Origin: Bedellia somnulentella
Lineage: Eukaryota; Arthropoda; Insecta; Lepidoptera; Bedelliidae
Assembly: GCA_963576735.1 (NCBI GenBank)
Contig: OY755176.1
Coordinates: 13,315,423-13,379,422, forward strand
Reading direction: 5' to 3'
DNA: 64,000 bases
Shown piece by piece: positions 35,201-49,400 of this stretch (its first letter is position 1; each line of letters begins with the position of its first letter). A model generated the notes under the pieces. That model was not told where the DNA came from. It worked only from the letters and a program-made list of their open reading frames with translations, and did no database searches. The translations under genes were made by a program, and so were the position numbers.

Positions 35201-38200
35201 CGTAAGAGGCGACCAACGGTATTGGGGCTTTTAAGGTATTTTTGGGCGATGCGTTTGGAGACCCATCACCAACAAACTTTATTTTATCATCTTTTCCCCA
35301 CTCAACTTTCCAAAAGTGGTTGAAGAATTTCTAATTCCTTAACTCTGGCTACCCCTTCTAGGGATTTATAGCCTAGTATATAGTATATGTATGTATGATG
35401 GTGATTACATTTGTGTTGTATATAGTTCCAATAATTCGTTAAAGATTTTAACATTTTTATATTCTCTTTAGAATTCCTAAAAAGAACCTTAGTTACACGA
35501 AGTATCTAGAAAATCATTAAGTTTTTTTTACCAACTAATTTAAAATTAATTTTGATGTGTGCACGAGGAACGTTAAACAGCTCAAATGATCATTTGTAAA
35601 ACTAGTCTTGAAAAACTAGCACATTGATGAAGCTATATTTAGAATGTAATCTAGAGATATTACGCAATGTATCACCCCCGCGAAAATAGACTCATTTAGT
35701 TTGTTTCTAACTCTAAAAAGTCCGTTTAGGTGTCGTTGATTTAAATTTTATAAAAAAAATATGGTTTCTTTTATTACTAATAAATAAAGGAAATAAAATC
35801 GACACAGGCGGGAATCAAACCCGCGTCCTCGGGTATACGCCCTCGTCGCTCTGCCAATTGAGCTACCGTGTCAATGGCTGCCAGTGCGAAATTCTTCTAT
35901 CCTTTCTTTCTTTTTACACTTTTAAGTAGTGTTTGCGTTCCCTACTTTCGAATTTTTTACAAATTCGGAAGGGCACTTGTCTACCTTTTCAGATAGAATG
36001 CAAATGTTGAGAACGCCTAACTATCACATAATTTGAGTAAATAAAGGAAAGAAAATTTATTTATTAGTAATAATCCCCACATGAGGTTTTCATGAACAAA
36101 AACATTCAAATTATGGTTTCTTTTATGTTTTTATTAAATTAAATAGTATTCGAGAACATTTGACTATTAAAATTACATAACATAAATATATAAAAATTTA
36201 GTATGTATTTGGACGTAACTTAACGGTCTATATTATAGAATACCCAATTCTAAAACATCCAAGTTATAGAGTTTATTGGATAGTTTATTTTAGAATATTC
36301 AAGATTTTATAATTTTATAGAATAAAACTAAACTTAGTAGGTCCAAACTTATTTTACTGCACGACCATTTTTTCTGTTACTCTCTGTTAACGTAAGTTTT
36401 GAACGCAATAGGTATATGTTTAGCAGGGGAATTCCCTTAACCAACCCTAGGATATGTATGGGCTAATGATGAGAACTATGTTATCCTATTAATATTATAA
36501 ATGTGAAAGTTTAGATGTTTGAATGTTTGTGTGTTTGAGATGAAAAGGTTTCTCAATTACAGAATGTATATGAATAAATTTTAGCAGCATACTAGATAAT
36601 GGCCCCAATAATCAAATAGAATACTTTTTATCCCGGAAAAAATTACCAATAAAATATTTACGTCTGATTTAACTCAGAGTACCGGAAAAAACGCCTAAAG
36701 TTTGGCATAAGCAAATTTACAGTACGAAGTCTGTTGGGGCAGCTAGTATACATATAAAACATAAACTTATTGTATTTTCCAGGACAAAATGCAAGACTCG
36801 TTCATGAATACAGGCGACTTTTTCCTGGAGTCTGGTGTCGAGAGAGTAGAAGGTTTCGATTTGGGTCGTCGCGTGTACTCCTTAGTAAATACGGTCGGCT
36901 GGTGGATCGTGACTCTCATACCCTTGATGTACTACCTCCTTGGCTTGCTGCTGAGCGGGAAACTGCTCTATTTCTCTATTGGAACGGCCATGTTTGGAGG
37001 ATGTAAGTCTATTTTTACTATGATATTTTTTGATTCAACAGGATTGTCACCAATGTTTGGTTTTGATTCGCGCGCAGTTTTCTGTGTGACGATGATACAT
37101 TATAAGGTTACGAGACTGTGCGCTAGGTTAGTTTAGATATCTACATTTTTCCATTGGATGTAGAAACTATGTTTTTCTGCAAAAGTAGTCTTAAACTTTT
37201 TCTTACATTTTATATGCGCAATATTAGGGCCGGCGCTGACTGCCGGCATGGCATGGCAAAGGATTTCGGTATAGATATAGCATTTTTAATCTTATTACCA
37301 TGCGTATAGAATTTATTTTGACACAACGATGCCGAGGGAGGCCGCGGTAGGACAGAACGTCGGCATCGTTGTGTCAAAAGAAGTAAAATGAATTCTATAC
37401 TCATGGTAATAAGATTAAAAATGCTATATCTGTACCGAAATCCTTTGCCATGCCATGCCGGCAGTCAGCGCTGGCCCTAAAGCATTGAACTTAAATATAT
37501 TAATTATTGAAATGACAATACCCGTTCCCATAACACCTGTATTTTGATAATCTACTGAATGAAATATCTACTCAAACATTTCGTACTAAGAAAATCCCAT
37601 CGAAACTAATGTATGTTTATTCTTTTAAAATAAGGTAGATAAGGTTCATACATGTTTGTAAATACTTTTATAGCCACTTATCGAACAAAGACAATAATGA
37701 TTACGAAGTTCATTTAATTTAATTTACAATGCTGAGATAAGATATTTCACGGACGGGCTACCAACAAGGTTCATAGACTGTTACGTACTTTAAACACTAG
37801 ATTATATTTTATCTTAAACCTTTGACCATCACCATATTTATAAGACGGACGGTGATGGTTCGCTTTTGTTTTCCTGCTCGAAGAGATTCGATCTCGAGTT
37901 ATTTCAAGAATTCGGTATGCAAAGTTTTTTTTCGGTATTTATCAAATATTTTTATTCGATAGCAAACACGAAAATAAAAGACTAATTTGAATATTTTTCA
38001 TTTAAAATGAGTTATTGCAAAGTTATGATTTTTTAAAGATTTTTTAACTTTTGTACTTAATGACGTCATCGCTAGAAAATATCACGTAGCAACATGCAAA
38101 AAAAGCGAAATGTTTAGTAAAAATGTTGCTGATTGCAAAACATTTCACGAATTTGTGATCTCAAATGAAATTATTACGATATTATACTAAACTGACCTAT

Positions 38201-41200
38201 GATTTTCGATATTTTATTAATAAACTGCAAAAACGAATGTCTTTGAAATAACGCTGAAGGTCAAATACTGTTACAGTTTTTTGTTAAAATAACAGTCATC
38301 TTAGCTTTGTTCGATTTAATTTCAAGAAAATATGTTTTAACAATATAATATCTCGAAATGGTTTCGTAATCAACATAACTTTTGTAAAACTTTGCATACC
38401 GAATTATTTTCTTTTGGGCGAAATATGCAAAATGTGCCGTGTAGGGCTGACTGAGAATGCCACTACCCCTTTCTACGACCAAAGATTCTACTAAGGGAAT
38501 GGGGCTTTTTAAGTGGTTTTTGGGCGATGCGTTTGGAGACCCATCACCAACGATACTTTATTTCTACCATTTTCGCCCCTATCAACTTACACAATGTGGC
38601 TTCTGCCTCTGAAGCTCTGCTGCCCCGTTTTTGGAATTTATGGCCGTGAGTATATGTATGTAAGCATGATCTATTAGAAAAGGACTGGAGAGAAAAGGTA
38701 ATTAGCAAAAAACGAAACTTTAACCCTATTATCAGATTTAAAACATCTAATAATTATAACACATGCCATATTAACTACCACTACCATTGATAGTAACCGG
38801 AACACATTGTATGATAAAATACAAACGTGTGCTATACGATATTATAAACAAATGTAGGTAATTAATGTCGCTCATGTGTGTAACGACGTAAATTGTGTTT
38901 ATGTTGTCGATGTGCCTTAGAAATAAATTAAAAACTAGTGTTGCGGATGTCGTAAGTAGGCGACTTAAGATATAAGGGCTTTTAAAAGAATTGTAGGGCG
39001 ATGCAATTGGAGACTCTTTAACGATATTTTTATTTTACAATGTCTGCCCCCTCAATATTCAAAAGTGATGAAAATTTATAATCCTGGAAAGAGCTTCAGG
39101 AGCTATAAATTTTCAGTTAGCCAGAGGGCTAACCCTTTGTGGGATTTAAATCCGTGAGTAGATGCATGTTTGTTCCGCGATGATATTTTAGCCAAGAAAG
39201 TTAGGAGTTCTCTAAATAGTCGATCCATTTTTAGGGTTACTAGGTCAGCGGTCCAATCTAGCAAACAAAACGTTCTTGTTTCCTAATAAGTAATACAATT
39301 CTATAACTCCTTGATTATTATATTTTCTTTCATGACAGTATTTTTTTCGCCAAACCCGTTATTTTTGATAACGTGCGTCATAATTACCAGAGTCTTATAT
39401 TATAATATAGATTTGATCAATACATATTGCGTTTGCTTTACTGCTACAACTATTCATTTTCATCTAGTCGTAATATACTTTTATGACTATAATGTAGTGA
39501 TGTGTTATAAATATACTATAAAAGCTATACTTTATATACTATACTATAAAAGCTCAAAAACCAATACGAGTAAGAACCACCTATTTCAATTGAGATATTA
39601 ATTTATGAATGGAGGCCCAATTTGTACGCGTAAAAATCAACGTCGGACCCACTAAATATCAATTCTACCGCCTGATTTACTACAAATATAATTAGTGCAT
39701 GCGTTCAATTCCTTAATTCTGTGGAAGCTGCCCTCCCAAGTAACATTTTTTTCGGGCCTAGGTTGTAAAAAAAACCTTAAGGTTTTAAAAGGGTCGTAAA
39801 AAGGTTAATTCTTTGCTATCTAGTCATATTGAGTACTTGAGATTGATTAATAAGTCCTAAAACTTATTGTTTATTAATACAACCTTGGAGCCGCTTATAA
39901 GAGTTTAAATTAACGTTATTTTAACTTTTATTTCAAGAGCATATAGTCCTAGGATCATAAAGTTATCGTAGACTCCTAATGAAGTTCTAAACAAGCTTGC
40001 ATTATGCTAAAGTGAGAGCATACGGTTGAATTTTTTACTTTGATATAACCATAAAGTTATGGAATGTTGTAATAACTTATAAGTAATTTTTAATACCTAT
40101 CTTTAACCTTTAGGCTGTATGAGAGTTTTTTTGGCAAACAATTAAGGGCTGCGCGGTTGAAACTAAAACCATTAAGTCACTGGCTATGAGCTAAAGGCAT
40201 GATTTAAGTCCTTCTAGATTTTTTCAAAACTTTAGAGGCATCCTCAAAAGAAATTAGTTATTTCTGCAACTTCAAAGCATTACGTTGTCTAGCAAGATGA
40301 ACCGAAACAGGGTGATGTCAAAAATACGAAGCGGAAATTTTAAACGGATTGGAAACGGAACGCATTGGAATACAGAAAGTACTGAAAGGGAGCTGCTACG
40401 AGATTACTTTGTTAATGTATTATAGAAATTAAAGAAGCATATATTGTAATCATCTAGGAGTTCTAATTGTTCAAAAATGCTGGTCGAGTGGCAAAGTTCC
40501 TCGAGACTGGTGCAAGGCGGTGATTGTGCCTCTATATAAAGGAAAGGGGTCACACCAAGAGGCTAAAAACTACCGCGGCATCAGCTTACTCAGCATTGTT
40601 GGTAAATTGTACGCTAAGGTAATGATTGAAAGAGTGATGAATGAAACTGATGAGAAAATATGGGATGTGCAAGCGGGATTTAGGAAAGGAATGGGATGTA
40701 TGGATCAAATCTTCTCTCTAAGGAGCATCACTGAAAAGTTCTTAGCTAAGAACCAAAAGGTGTATTGCTCCTTCATTGATTTAGAGAAGGCGTATGATAG
40801 GGTGGTAAGAAAGTGTTTATGGGAGGTGTTATCCAAGTTTGGTTTGGGGAGTCAACTTATACGTGCATTGGTATCACTTTATGAGGATTCTAGTGCATGT
40901 GTAAGAGTAAACGGGGAAAACACTGACTGGTTCGGAATCTCTAGGGGTGTCCGACAGGGATGTGTAGCTTCTCCGTGGCTCTTCAATTTGTTCATGGATG
41001 ACTGTTTGACAGAGTTGCGTGAAAGTGATTATGGACTAAGGATGGGTGGATTCATCATTAAATGCCTCTTGTATGCTGACGATCAAGTGCTACTTGCATC
41101 ATCGGCAGAAGAGTTGCAAGAGATGATGAATATTGCATGTGAGTCTTTTGTAAGAAAGGGAATGAGGGTGAATGTGGATAAGACCAAAACGATGGTTTTT

Positions 41201-43428
41201 GAGAGACAGGAAGATGTGACAGAATGCGTGATTGCGATTGATGGTAAGGATGTGGAACAGGTGAAGGAGTTTGTATATCTGGGAAGTTTGTTTACAAGGG
41301 ATGGAAAATGTGATGAAGACATTGAAAGAAGAGTGAAAAAGGGTAATGCGGTAAATGGAGCAATGAATAGCCTAATGATCAGTCAAACGGTGTCTGAAAA
41401 GGCCCGAATGGCTGTGCATGATGCTGTTCATGTTCCTACGCTTATGAATGGAAGCGAATGTTGGGTGTGGCAGAAGAAGCATGAGAGCAGAGTGAATGCA
41501 GTAGAGATGAGGTCCCTCAGAAAAATTTGTAATGTTAGATTGTGACCGAGTGAGAAATAGCGTTATTCGTGAAAAGTGTGGTGTGAAAGTTGATATTGTA
41601 AGAAAGATAGAAAAAGGAATGTTGAGATGGTTTGGGCACATAGAGAGGATGGATGATAGAAAATTGGTAAAAGGGATCTATAGAGCTAGTGTGGAGGGTA
41701 ATGTTAGTAGAGGACGACCACGGAGAACACACTTGGACCAAATTGAGAGTGTGCTCAAAAAGGCTGGCGTCCGAAGTATGAAGAATAAAAGAGCATGTAT
41801 GAAAAGATTGATGGATGTAAACGAAGCTAGAGAGGTTTGTCAGGATCGTACGAAGTGGCGATCGATAGTCTCTGCCTACCCCAATGGGAATTAATGGCGT
41901 GAGTATATGTATGTATGTTCTAATTGTTTTCATTTTAATAACTACCAGCCCAAGACAAAGAGATGTTGTGCTTGAAAATAATTGCAAGTCCTGACATAGG
42001 TATAAAATATATTCTATGGTATGGGTAATAGATAAGTTAAATACCTACCTACCAAAATAAATAAACCATAAAATGTTTTTTAATAGGAACTACCTTAACT
42101 TTTAAGAGCAGCCTGTTGCTGTCAGTTCCGCACTCTTGTCAAAGCTCCAAACGCACTCCTACAACCAGGAGTTAAAAGCAAGTAACTGTGCTCAGCGGTT
42201 GTTATCGCGACTCTTAAGTCTTAAACTACTCCTGGCGGTAACCTTATGGCTACGAAAACAGCCTAGTAGTTTTAAGTAGCTCCATAACATAACCTTTAGG
42301 TTTTATGTAGTTCTGAGTAGGTAAATTTTAATGCTTTAAAGTAATTTCCTAAATCCGCCATATTTATTCACTGAAAGAAAAATAAAACTAAGCAAAAGGA
42401 TAAATTTAAATTCATTACAGCCACATTCAGTGGCGTGCGCTATACTATTCCAAATACATGTTTTATTATAAAAACAGTACTTTTATTTCTAATTTTACTT
42501 TCCACCAAACATACAATTTTATATATATTTTTTAATTAAAATATATTTAAATTTATAATTTACGTAAGGCCCGTCAAGTATACAACACTATGATCCTAAA
42601 GTATCACGATAAAGTACCAGTCGCACTATCTTTTTATGATACTAACTCCAGCAAAACTACTTACTCATTATTTCATATGAATACAACACTTACAAGTTAA
42701 CCATTTTGAAACTTGTAAAGTGACAGGTAATGGCGCCATTATTATATTATTATATACCATTGATGTTCTGTGCAAATATGACACAGAAACATTTTAAAAC
42801 TTAAGAGTCTTGGAAAGGCATTATTCATATCCATCAAATATCTTTCAAGTTATAATAGAGTTAGATCCAGGACTAATTTAGAACTTAAAAGCTGCCATCC
42901 AAGGTTATATTAACGTTAAATTAAGGTTGTGAAGGTTATATTTAGGTTCTGCGTAGTTAGTTCAAAAGGTTCTGGATTTGAGCTATAGGTTTTGCTGTAG
43001 CTCTCAGATAGGTTCTTAAACGTGGGCCCTTTTTGCACTCAAGAGGTAAATATAAGGTTAACATAACGTTAGTGAACCTTCTAAGACTTACATTGAGATT
43101 TCCATACAAAGGTTCTAGAACCTTTTCAATACCTTTTTAAAACCAAAAATGTTACTTGGGCTGTCTACTACTAATAATAATTATGGTATGAATTAAGTAA
43201 CGTAAAATTGATATTATGCCATAGAGTTAAAGTTGTATTATCTTTTATTATCAATCAATAAATACTTAGTGTCTAAACACGTTGTTTAATCATTTAAGGT
43301 TAACACGTTGATTTATGACTCATTGAAAGAAATGCGACGAATTTTGATACGATAATGTGGCATGATGTCCATAGTAACAAATAATTCTTTATAAACAAAA
43401 ATTAGCTCGATAAAAATGCGATAAGGTG

Positions 43429-43463
<35 letters not shown>

Positions 43464-46400
43464 CATAGAAATAATCTTTACAGACATGGCCTAATACGAT
43501 TATTTCTCACATATTTTATTTCCTAATTAGATAATACATTCCTAGTTTTTTGAATTTCTACTTTCCTTATTATCTACAAGTATAACTATCAACATCATAA
43601 CATAAATAGCGTAGTGCTGTTTTTGTGAAGTCAGTCAGTGAACAGTGGAGAATATCGATCTCCTCATCGACTTGGTTCAATGCGGCTATAGCCCGCGTTA
43701 ATGAGTTTTCTCGCAAAAGATTTGTCCGAGACAACGGCACTAGGAGAAGCCGAGCACGCCGTCGTCGCAACGTAGTATTTGGAACCTCAACGCTCAATAC
43801 AGTAAGTATAGTGGGATTAAAAATAATTCCTCTTAGAATTTTAAATAGATAAACCATTAGAGTGAGATTTCTTCTGACCTCCAATTTGACATACCCCACC
43901 ATACCCAATATGAACAGAGTAGGGTACATCAACGGGTAGTACGGATAAACACCATACAATTTAAAATACAAAAATCTTATAAATTTATTTTGAATTTTCT
44001 CCACCATAAGACAATATTTTGTTTCATGTGGAGCCCAGATGACTGCATTAAATTCTAACTTACTTCTCACTAGAGAATTATAAAGAGATTTTATAGCATC
44101 TATGTTGGTAAAACCCTTAGCCGTGCGCAGCACGAAGCCAAGTGTCCTGAATGCGCTCTTACAAATGTTCACAATGTGACTACGAAAAGTTAGGTCCGCA
44201 CTAATAGTGACCCCGAGGTCACGCACTTCCTGCACCCGCGGTAGCACTACTCCACCAATGTGATACGGGTGGTGGTATGGAGCGTGTTGCCTAGTCAGTG
44301 TCATAGTGACACATTTACTTAGGTTCAGCTTTAATTTATTTACCCGAGACCATCGCTCTACTGCTTCAATATCATTCTGCATTCGATGACAATCGTCGGC
44401 AGTTTCAATTGGAAGCAGCAACTTCAAGTCATCGGCAAACATAAGACATATCGAGTGCTTAACTACCTTCGGGAGGTCATTCACCATGATAATAAACTCA
44501 AGGGGGCCCAAATTACTTCCCTGACTAATACCAGAATACGCAGGATATTCGCTAGACGTATATCCAGCATAGTCCACGTATTGGCGGCGGTTACCTAAAT
44601 ACTTAGCAAAAAAATTCAAGGAATGTGGCGTGAATCCCATTTTTGCTAGCTTTCCAAGAATTATATCTCCATCTACTGTATCGAATGCCTTTTTAAATCG
44701 AAGTACGATACGTCTACGCTATTGCCAGAATCTACCTGAGGAACCACGTGACTCATAAAATTCAAAAGATTGCTGGTGGTACTATGATAGGGTCTAAACC
44801 CATGCTGGCTATTTGTTATTAGCCCAGCTATCTCCCCGTATATTCGTTGTTGTAAAGCGGATTCGAATACTTTTGCGAATGCGGTAAGCACAGCTACAGG
44901 GCGATAATCCTGGACATTCGAACTTACTTTACCTTTTGGGACCGGAACCACTCGTGTAACTTTCCAAAAGTCCGGAAACGTCGCCTCCGACAGGCAAAGG
45001 TTATATATATGCAAGAGTGGATCTTCCAGAACGGCACGACAGTCCTTAACAACGAACCCCGGTATCCCGTCCGGTCCGGCCGACGTCTTGGCGGGCAGGC
45101 GAGCCAGCGCGCGGTGCACGTCGTCGCGGCTGAGCGCGGTGAGATGCACGCGCGCCGCCGCGCCCGCCGCCGCCGCGTCCGCCGCCATCGCGTGCGGGAC
45201 ACTAAGGCTTGCCGGGCTCTCCGCATACACAGAACTGAAAAACTTTGAAAACGCATGAGCGCTTTCCTTTTCCGATAGCACCGATCCGTTCTCACTGATG
45301 ACAGATTTATTCAAATTAACCCTTTTTGAACTAACAAATTTCCAAAATAATTTCGGTTCCTTCGATAGTAAATATTGAATGCGGTTTTCGTAATTTCGAT
45401 TAGCAACCCGTAAATCTATCTTTAATTTAGCCCTAACCATTGAGAACTTATTGTAATCACATTGTGAACCTGTCCTTTTGAACAACCTATGTAGTTTAGC
45501 TTTTAGAGCAATGTCGCGTTTTATTTCAGGTGTATACCACTCGGGATATGAATACCTGGGGCAGCCTGAATAACGCTTTTTCTGAGGAACGCAGTCATCT
45601 ACTATTCTATTTATGATAGTGTAAAAATAATTGAGAGCTTCATTTGAATCTTTAATACAATAGAGGTCGGTCCAGTCAGTCAGTAATAACTTCGAATATA
45701 GGGATGAAAAATCTGCTCTGCGAAAATTCCACTCACGTTTAAACGTGGTGTTTGTAATTGAGTTACGCTGCGACGGCGGCGCCGACGACGACCCCGCGCC
45801 CTCGTCATCGCTACCACGGATGCAACACAGTGTCACTTCCAAAGGCGGGTGGTGCGCATCTACACTCACAAGAGGCTCACTAGACAGCGTTACGCTCTCA
45901 CATATGCCTTCCAACGCACCGAGGACTAGGTCTAGGCAGCGCTCGTTTTTATTTAAGATGGTATTCATCTGGCTGACTCCACAATAAGCTTTAAAATATT
46001 CATAATAATTAATTATATCTATTGAACACGAATACATATTAAAATCCCCTACAACTAACAATTTATTTTTATATTTAAAAGATAACTGCTCAATAATTTC
46101 AAACAATTTGAAATAATTGTAATTAGTGCTTTTAGGTGGGATATAAACAACACATATTACGAACAAAAACCGACTTTTTCGAAGTACCCTCGCTGTAATT
46201 ATTTCAAACGAGTAATCGTCGACGCTCGTGTCTCCCGGCACCTGCACTCGGCGGATTTCGTAATCGGGCGTGGCCACTAACATCGCGCCGCCCAATTTTC
46301 TCCCGTCGTTACGATCACACCGAAGAATTTTGTATCCAGTGGGAACCAATTCGGCGTCAAAAATGGATTCAGTACAACTCGTTTCGGTGATAGCGAATAA

Positions 46401-49400
46401 TACTGCAGACGATGTTAAAATATTATTTTTAAATTCTTCCAACTTAGTTCTAAGTCCTCTCACGTTTTGGTAAAACAAAAGATTTTTTTTTATTGTTTTA
46501 GTCTTTTGCACGTTGGTTTCGAAACCAAACCCATTCGGCGAGCCTAACATCTACTGGCCATTTTTCTTGATTGCATACCTCATCGTATTTGGATTCAGGG
46601 ATCCCAATTATATAAGAAACATAATCTCTTTCAGTTTTTAACTTTATTTTTTCCACTTTAAACTCCTTTTCTTTACCAATGATATTTTCAATATGATTTC
46701 TTATATTTTCATCCGTTCATGGATGCACTATAATTCCGCAGCGTGATGGGATTTTTGTAAAGTATATTAAAAATATTGATAAACTTTGACTTCGGCTGTT
46801 TTATATTGACATTGCCGGTATTTTTGTGCACGTTTTTTAAGCGTGTCGCACGTTACACTCGTGGATGCAAGTTTTGCACAACTGAGATAACCTACGTTAA
46901 ACTTACGAGGTGATTGTCCTTTATCCATAATAATAAATAATGGAACTTTTATGAGTCTCTGTCTACGCAAGGGGAGGAGCGTTATGATTACATTAAACTT
47001 GATAAAATGTATAGCCTTGCTCGATAAATGGGATATCTAATTCTAACATACATATTTTAATCGGACCCGTAGGTCCTGAAATAAGCGAGTTCAAGTGAAC
47101 TCTTAAGCTGTTAAATCCACTTAAAATGCTGTTAGTTAATTTTTCTGTACTCGATATATTCTGGAAATGTGAGTTAATATGTACCCAATTACGTTAAGAT
47201 ATGATAGTTATCAATTCTGAATCAGGTTACACCATTTCTTACGTTTATCAATTCTCAAGTTTTACGTTTGGTTGGTTTTAAGACCGTGTTCAAATCAAAC
47301 TGACTGTAAGCCGCCGAAAGTGAGCGAACGTTATAGTATAAGATCCCACTGCTGAATCTCTACGTTCATGGCGTACAGAATCAAACACACATTTTAACAT
47401 AGGTTTATGAATAGGAGATTATACTGACAGCACGCAGCCAGGCAAAAGTGGCCGCAAGTAATTTTAATTTAATTAATGTTTATTATTTTCTGGAGAAAAA
47501 TTTCGTTCACTTGTTTTCCAAATATCATACCACCCACATGATAAAACTGTATATAGAGAATTTAAAAATCGATAGGTGCCGTTGCACATTTGGCCGCAAC
47601 TACCTCGCAGCCAGGTATAAACAGGTTATATTTTGGTATGTTTTATACGTTCATATGTTACACGCATGTTTCTTATATGAAATTAAAGCTATTTTTTTTC
47701 CTTATATGATGATATATGGCTGCCTGTGAAAAAATGGCCGCAAATCAGGGTTGCCATCTTTTAAAAACGCGAGATTTCCAAGATAAGGAGAAAGAGTCCA
47801 AGGTACATTTATATACAAATAACAACGAAGTCCTTTCACGGCATAACCATTGTACCCAGTTACGCTAAAATGTTATGAAAAAATAAATTTCTTTTTATAA
47901 AAAAAAGTTTATTGGTCAAGTGAAAATGAAAATAAGCTTAATTATAAAGTACAGAATTTTGTGCGTGCGTTAAGCTGGCGTACCATGAAGCTGTATCGAG
48001 CTGGTTACTATGTCAAAAAACTCTGCCTAAATAGTGCCTAATTAGTGTAAAACTAAAAAAAATAGTGCCTCTTTAGTTTAGGAAATAAACACCATTTTCA
48101 CTGTGTACGCTGGCGTAACGTCAAGCTAGCGTACACATCGCCGTACTCGAAAACGGCTAATTGTAAAGCAACAGAGTTTACACGAAAAAACTCTGCCTAA
48201 ATACTTCTCCCGTTATGCAAAATTTCATAACGATTGATCTTGTAGGAACAGAGATATTGAACAAGACTTTTCAATGACATACCGTCCCGGCGTTATGCCA
48301 GCGTACACAAATAGTGCTTATAGAAAGGGACCTTTTCTTTTAATAAACTCTATATGTATAAATAGTGCGTCAAATTCTGCCCCTCTTAGTGTAAAAACAT
48401 TATGCAAATACGCAGTGGATTAATTAAAAATTCTGTGTTAATTTCTGTTCATAGTACAGGTACAGGTACGATGAAAAGTGCTTTGTATTTTTTTTCTAAA
48501 AATTATAATTGATAGCGACATGATAGTCCAGTGGATAGAACACCCGCCCGAAAAACAGAAGGGCGTGAGTTCCAATCCTGGGACGGGCCTACACCAATTT
48601 GTCTTTTCTAAAGTCATATGTGTGGTTAATTTATCATGGTTGCTAACGGTGAGGGAAAACATCGTGAGGAAACCCAGCATGGCTGAGTTGTACATAGTCA
48701 TGTGACAGTGTATTCGTACAAAACGGCGATAGGCCTGCCCCCTATCACGTGAGTACACTGTCTAAGCAAAACGTGGGTACCTTCTCTGGAAACTAGATGG
48801 CGCTTGCCATGTGAGTTCAGGAGTATTGGTACCTCTGCCAACCCCTTCGGGGATAAACGGCGTGAACGTTTATGTTATGTTATAATTGAAACTGAAACGT
48901 GGGTCAAACACCGATCTAGGAGAATATTAACTTTATTTACCTATAAATACAGCTCGAAGTGCAAATGAAATAGTAAAAAAATGGAAAAATAAAAAGAAAT
49001 AGGTTTATCATAAAACTTATATTTAATTTGCCATTAACAACTAGGTATTAATTATTACAGTACACAGTACATTTTTTTAGTACTATTCTCTTGGCCTAAA
49101 TGGCCTAATAGAACATTTAATGTTACTGTAAAATAAACAAGTACCTAAGATAAAAATGATCAAAAAAAAAATGGTCGTCTAACATGTTCGATCGACACAG
49201 GTCTAATGCCAACTAGGGGTGATGCGTATTTATCGTAACAGATAAATATAACAGGTATCTATCCGGAACAGTCTGGAACAGATTTCTATATAGAATGTTA
49301 CCTGTTCCAATGATACCTGTTGTGCTTTTTGTAACAGGATACAAAACAGAACAGACTGTGACTGGAAGACTGTTATCTGTCTGTTCTGTTATGCTTGGAA

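Larger units (their letters stand above)
39735..43160. mobile_element. TIR element with RTE nested inside
   Basis: Ends CCCAAGTAACATTTTT (left) and, reversed at the right, CCCAAGTAACATTTTTGG. Inner sequence has many short AGGTT/AACCT repeats near both ends (39755-39830 and 42890-43140). No transposase ORF, so non-autonomous. The body without the RTE is about 1.98 kb. Flanking duplication is unclear (GCTGCCCT versus CTGTCTAC). Superfamily not assigned. Confidence 0.6.
43427..46725 (-). mobile_element. CR1/Jockey-like LINE, 5'-truncated, nearly intact ORF2
   Basis: Minus-oriented LINE of about 3.3 kb. The 3' end is an (AAAT)n tail at 43427-43462. ORF2 is complete except for one frameshift. Only the last 75 or so codons of ORF1 remain, so it is truncated in ORF1. 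Confidence 0.88.

Noticed and set aside
35815..35886. tRNA gene
   Set aside because: Three arms pair, but the anticodon arm does not and a SINE tail follows; a second copy shows the same defect.
46767..46970. 67-codon minus-strand ORF upstream of the CR1/Jockey-like LINE
   Set aside because: It is not in frame with or homologous to the LINE ORF1, and shows no domain.
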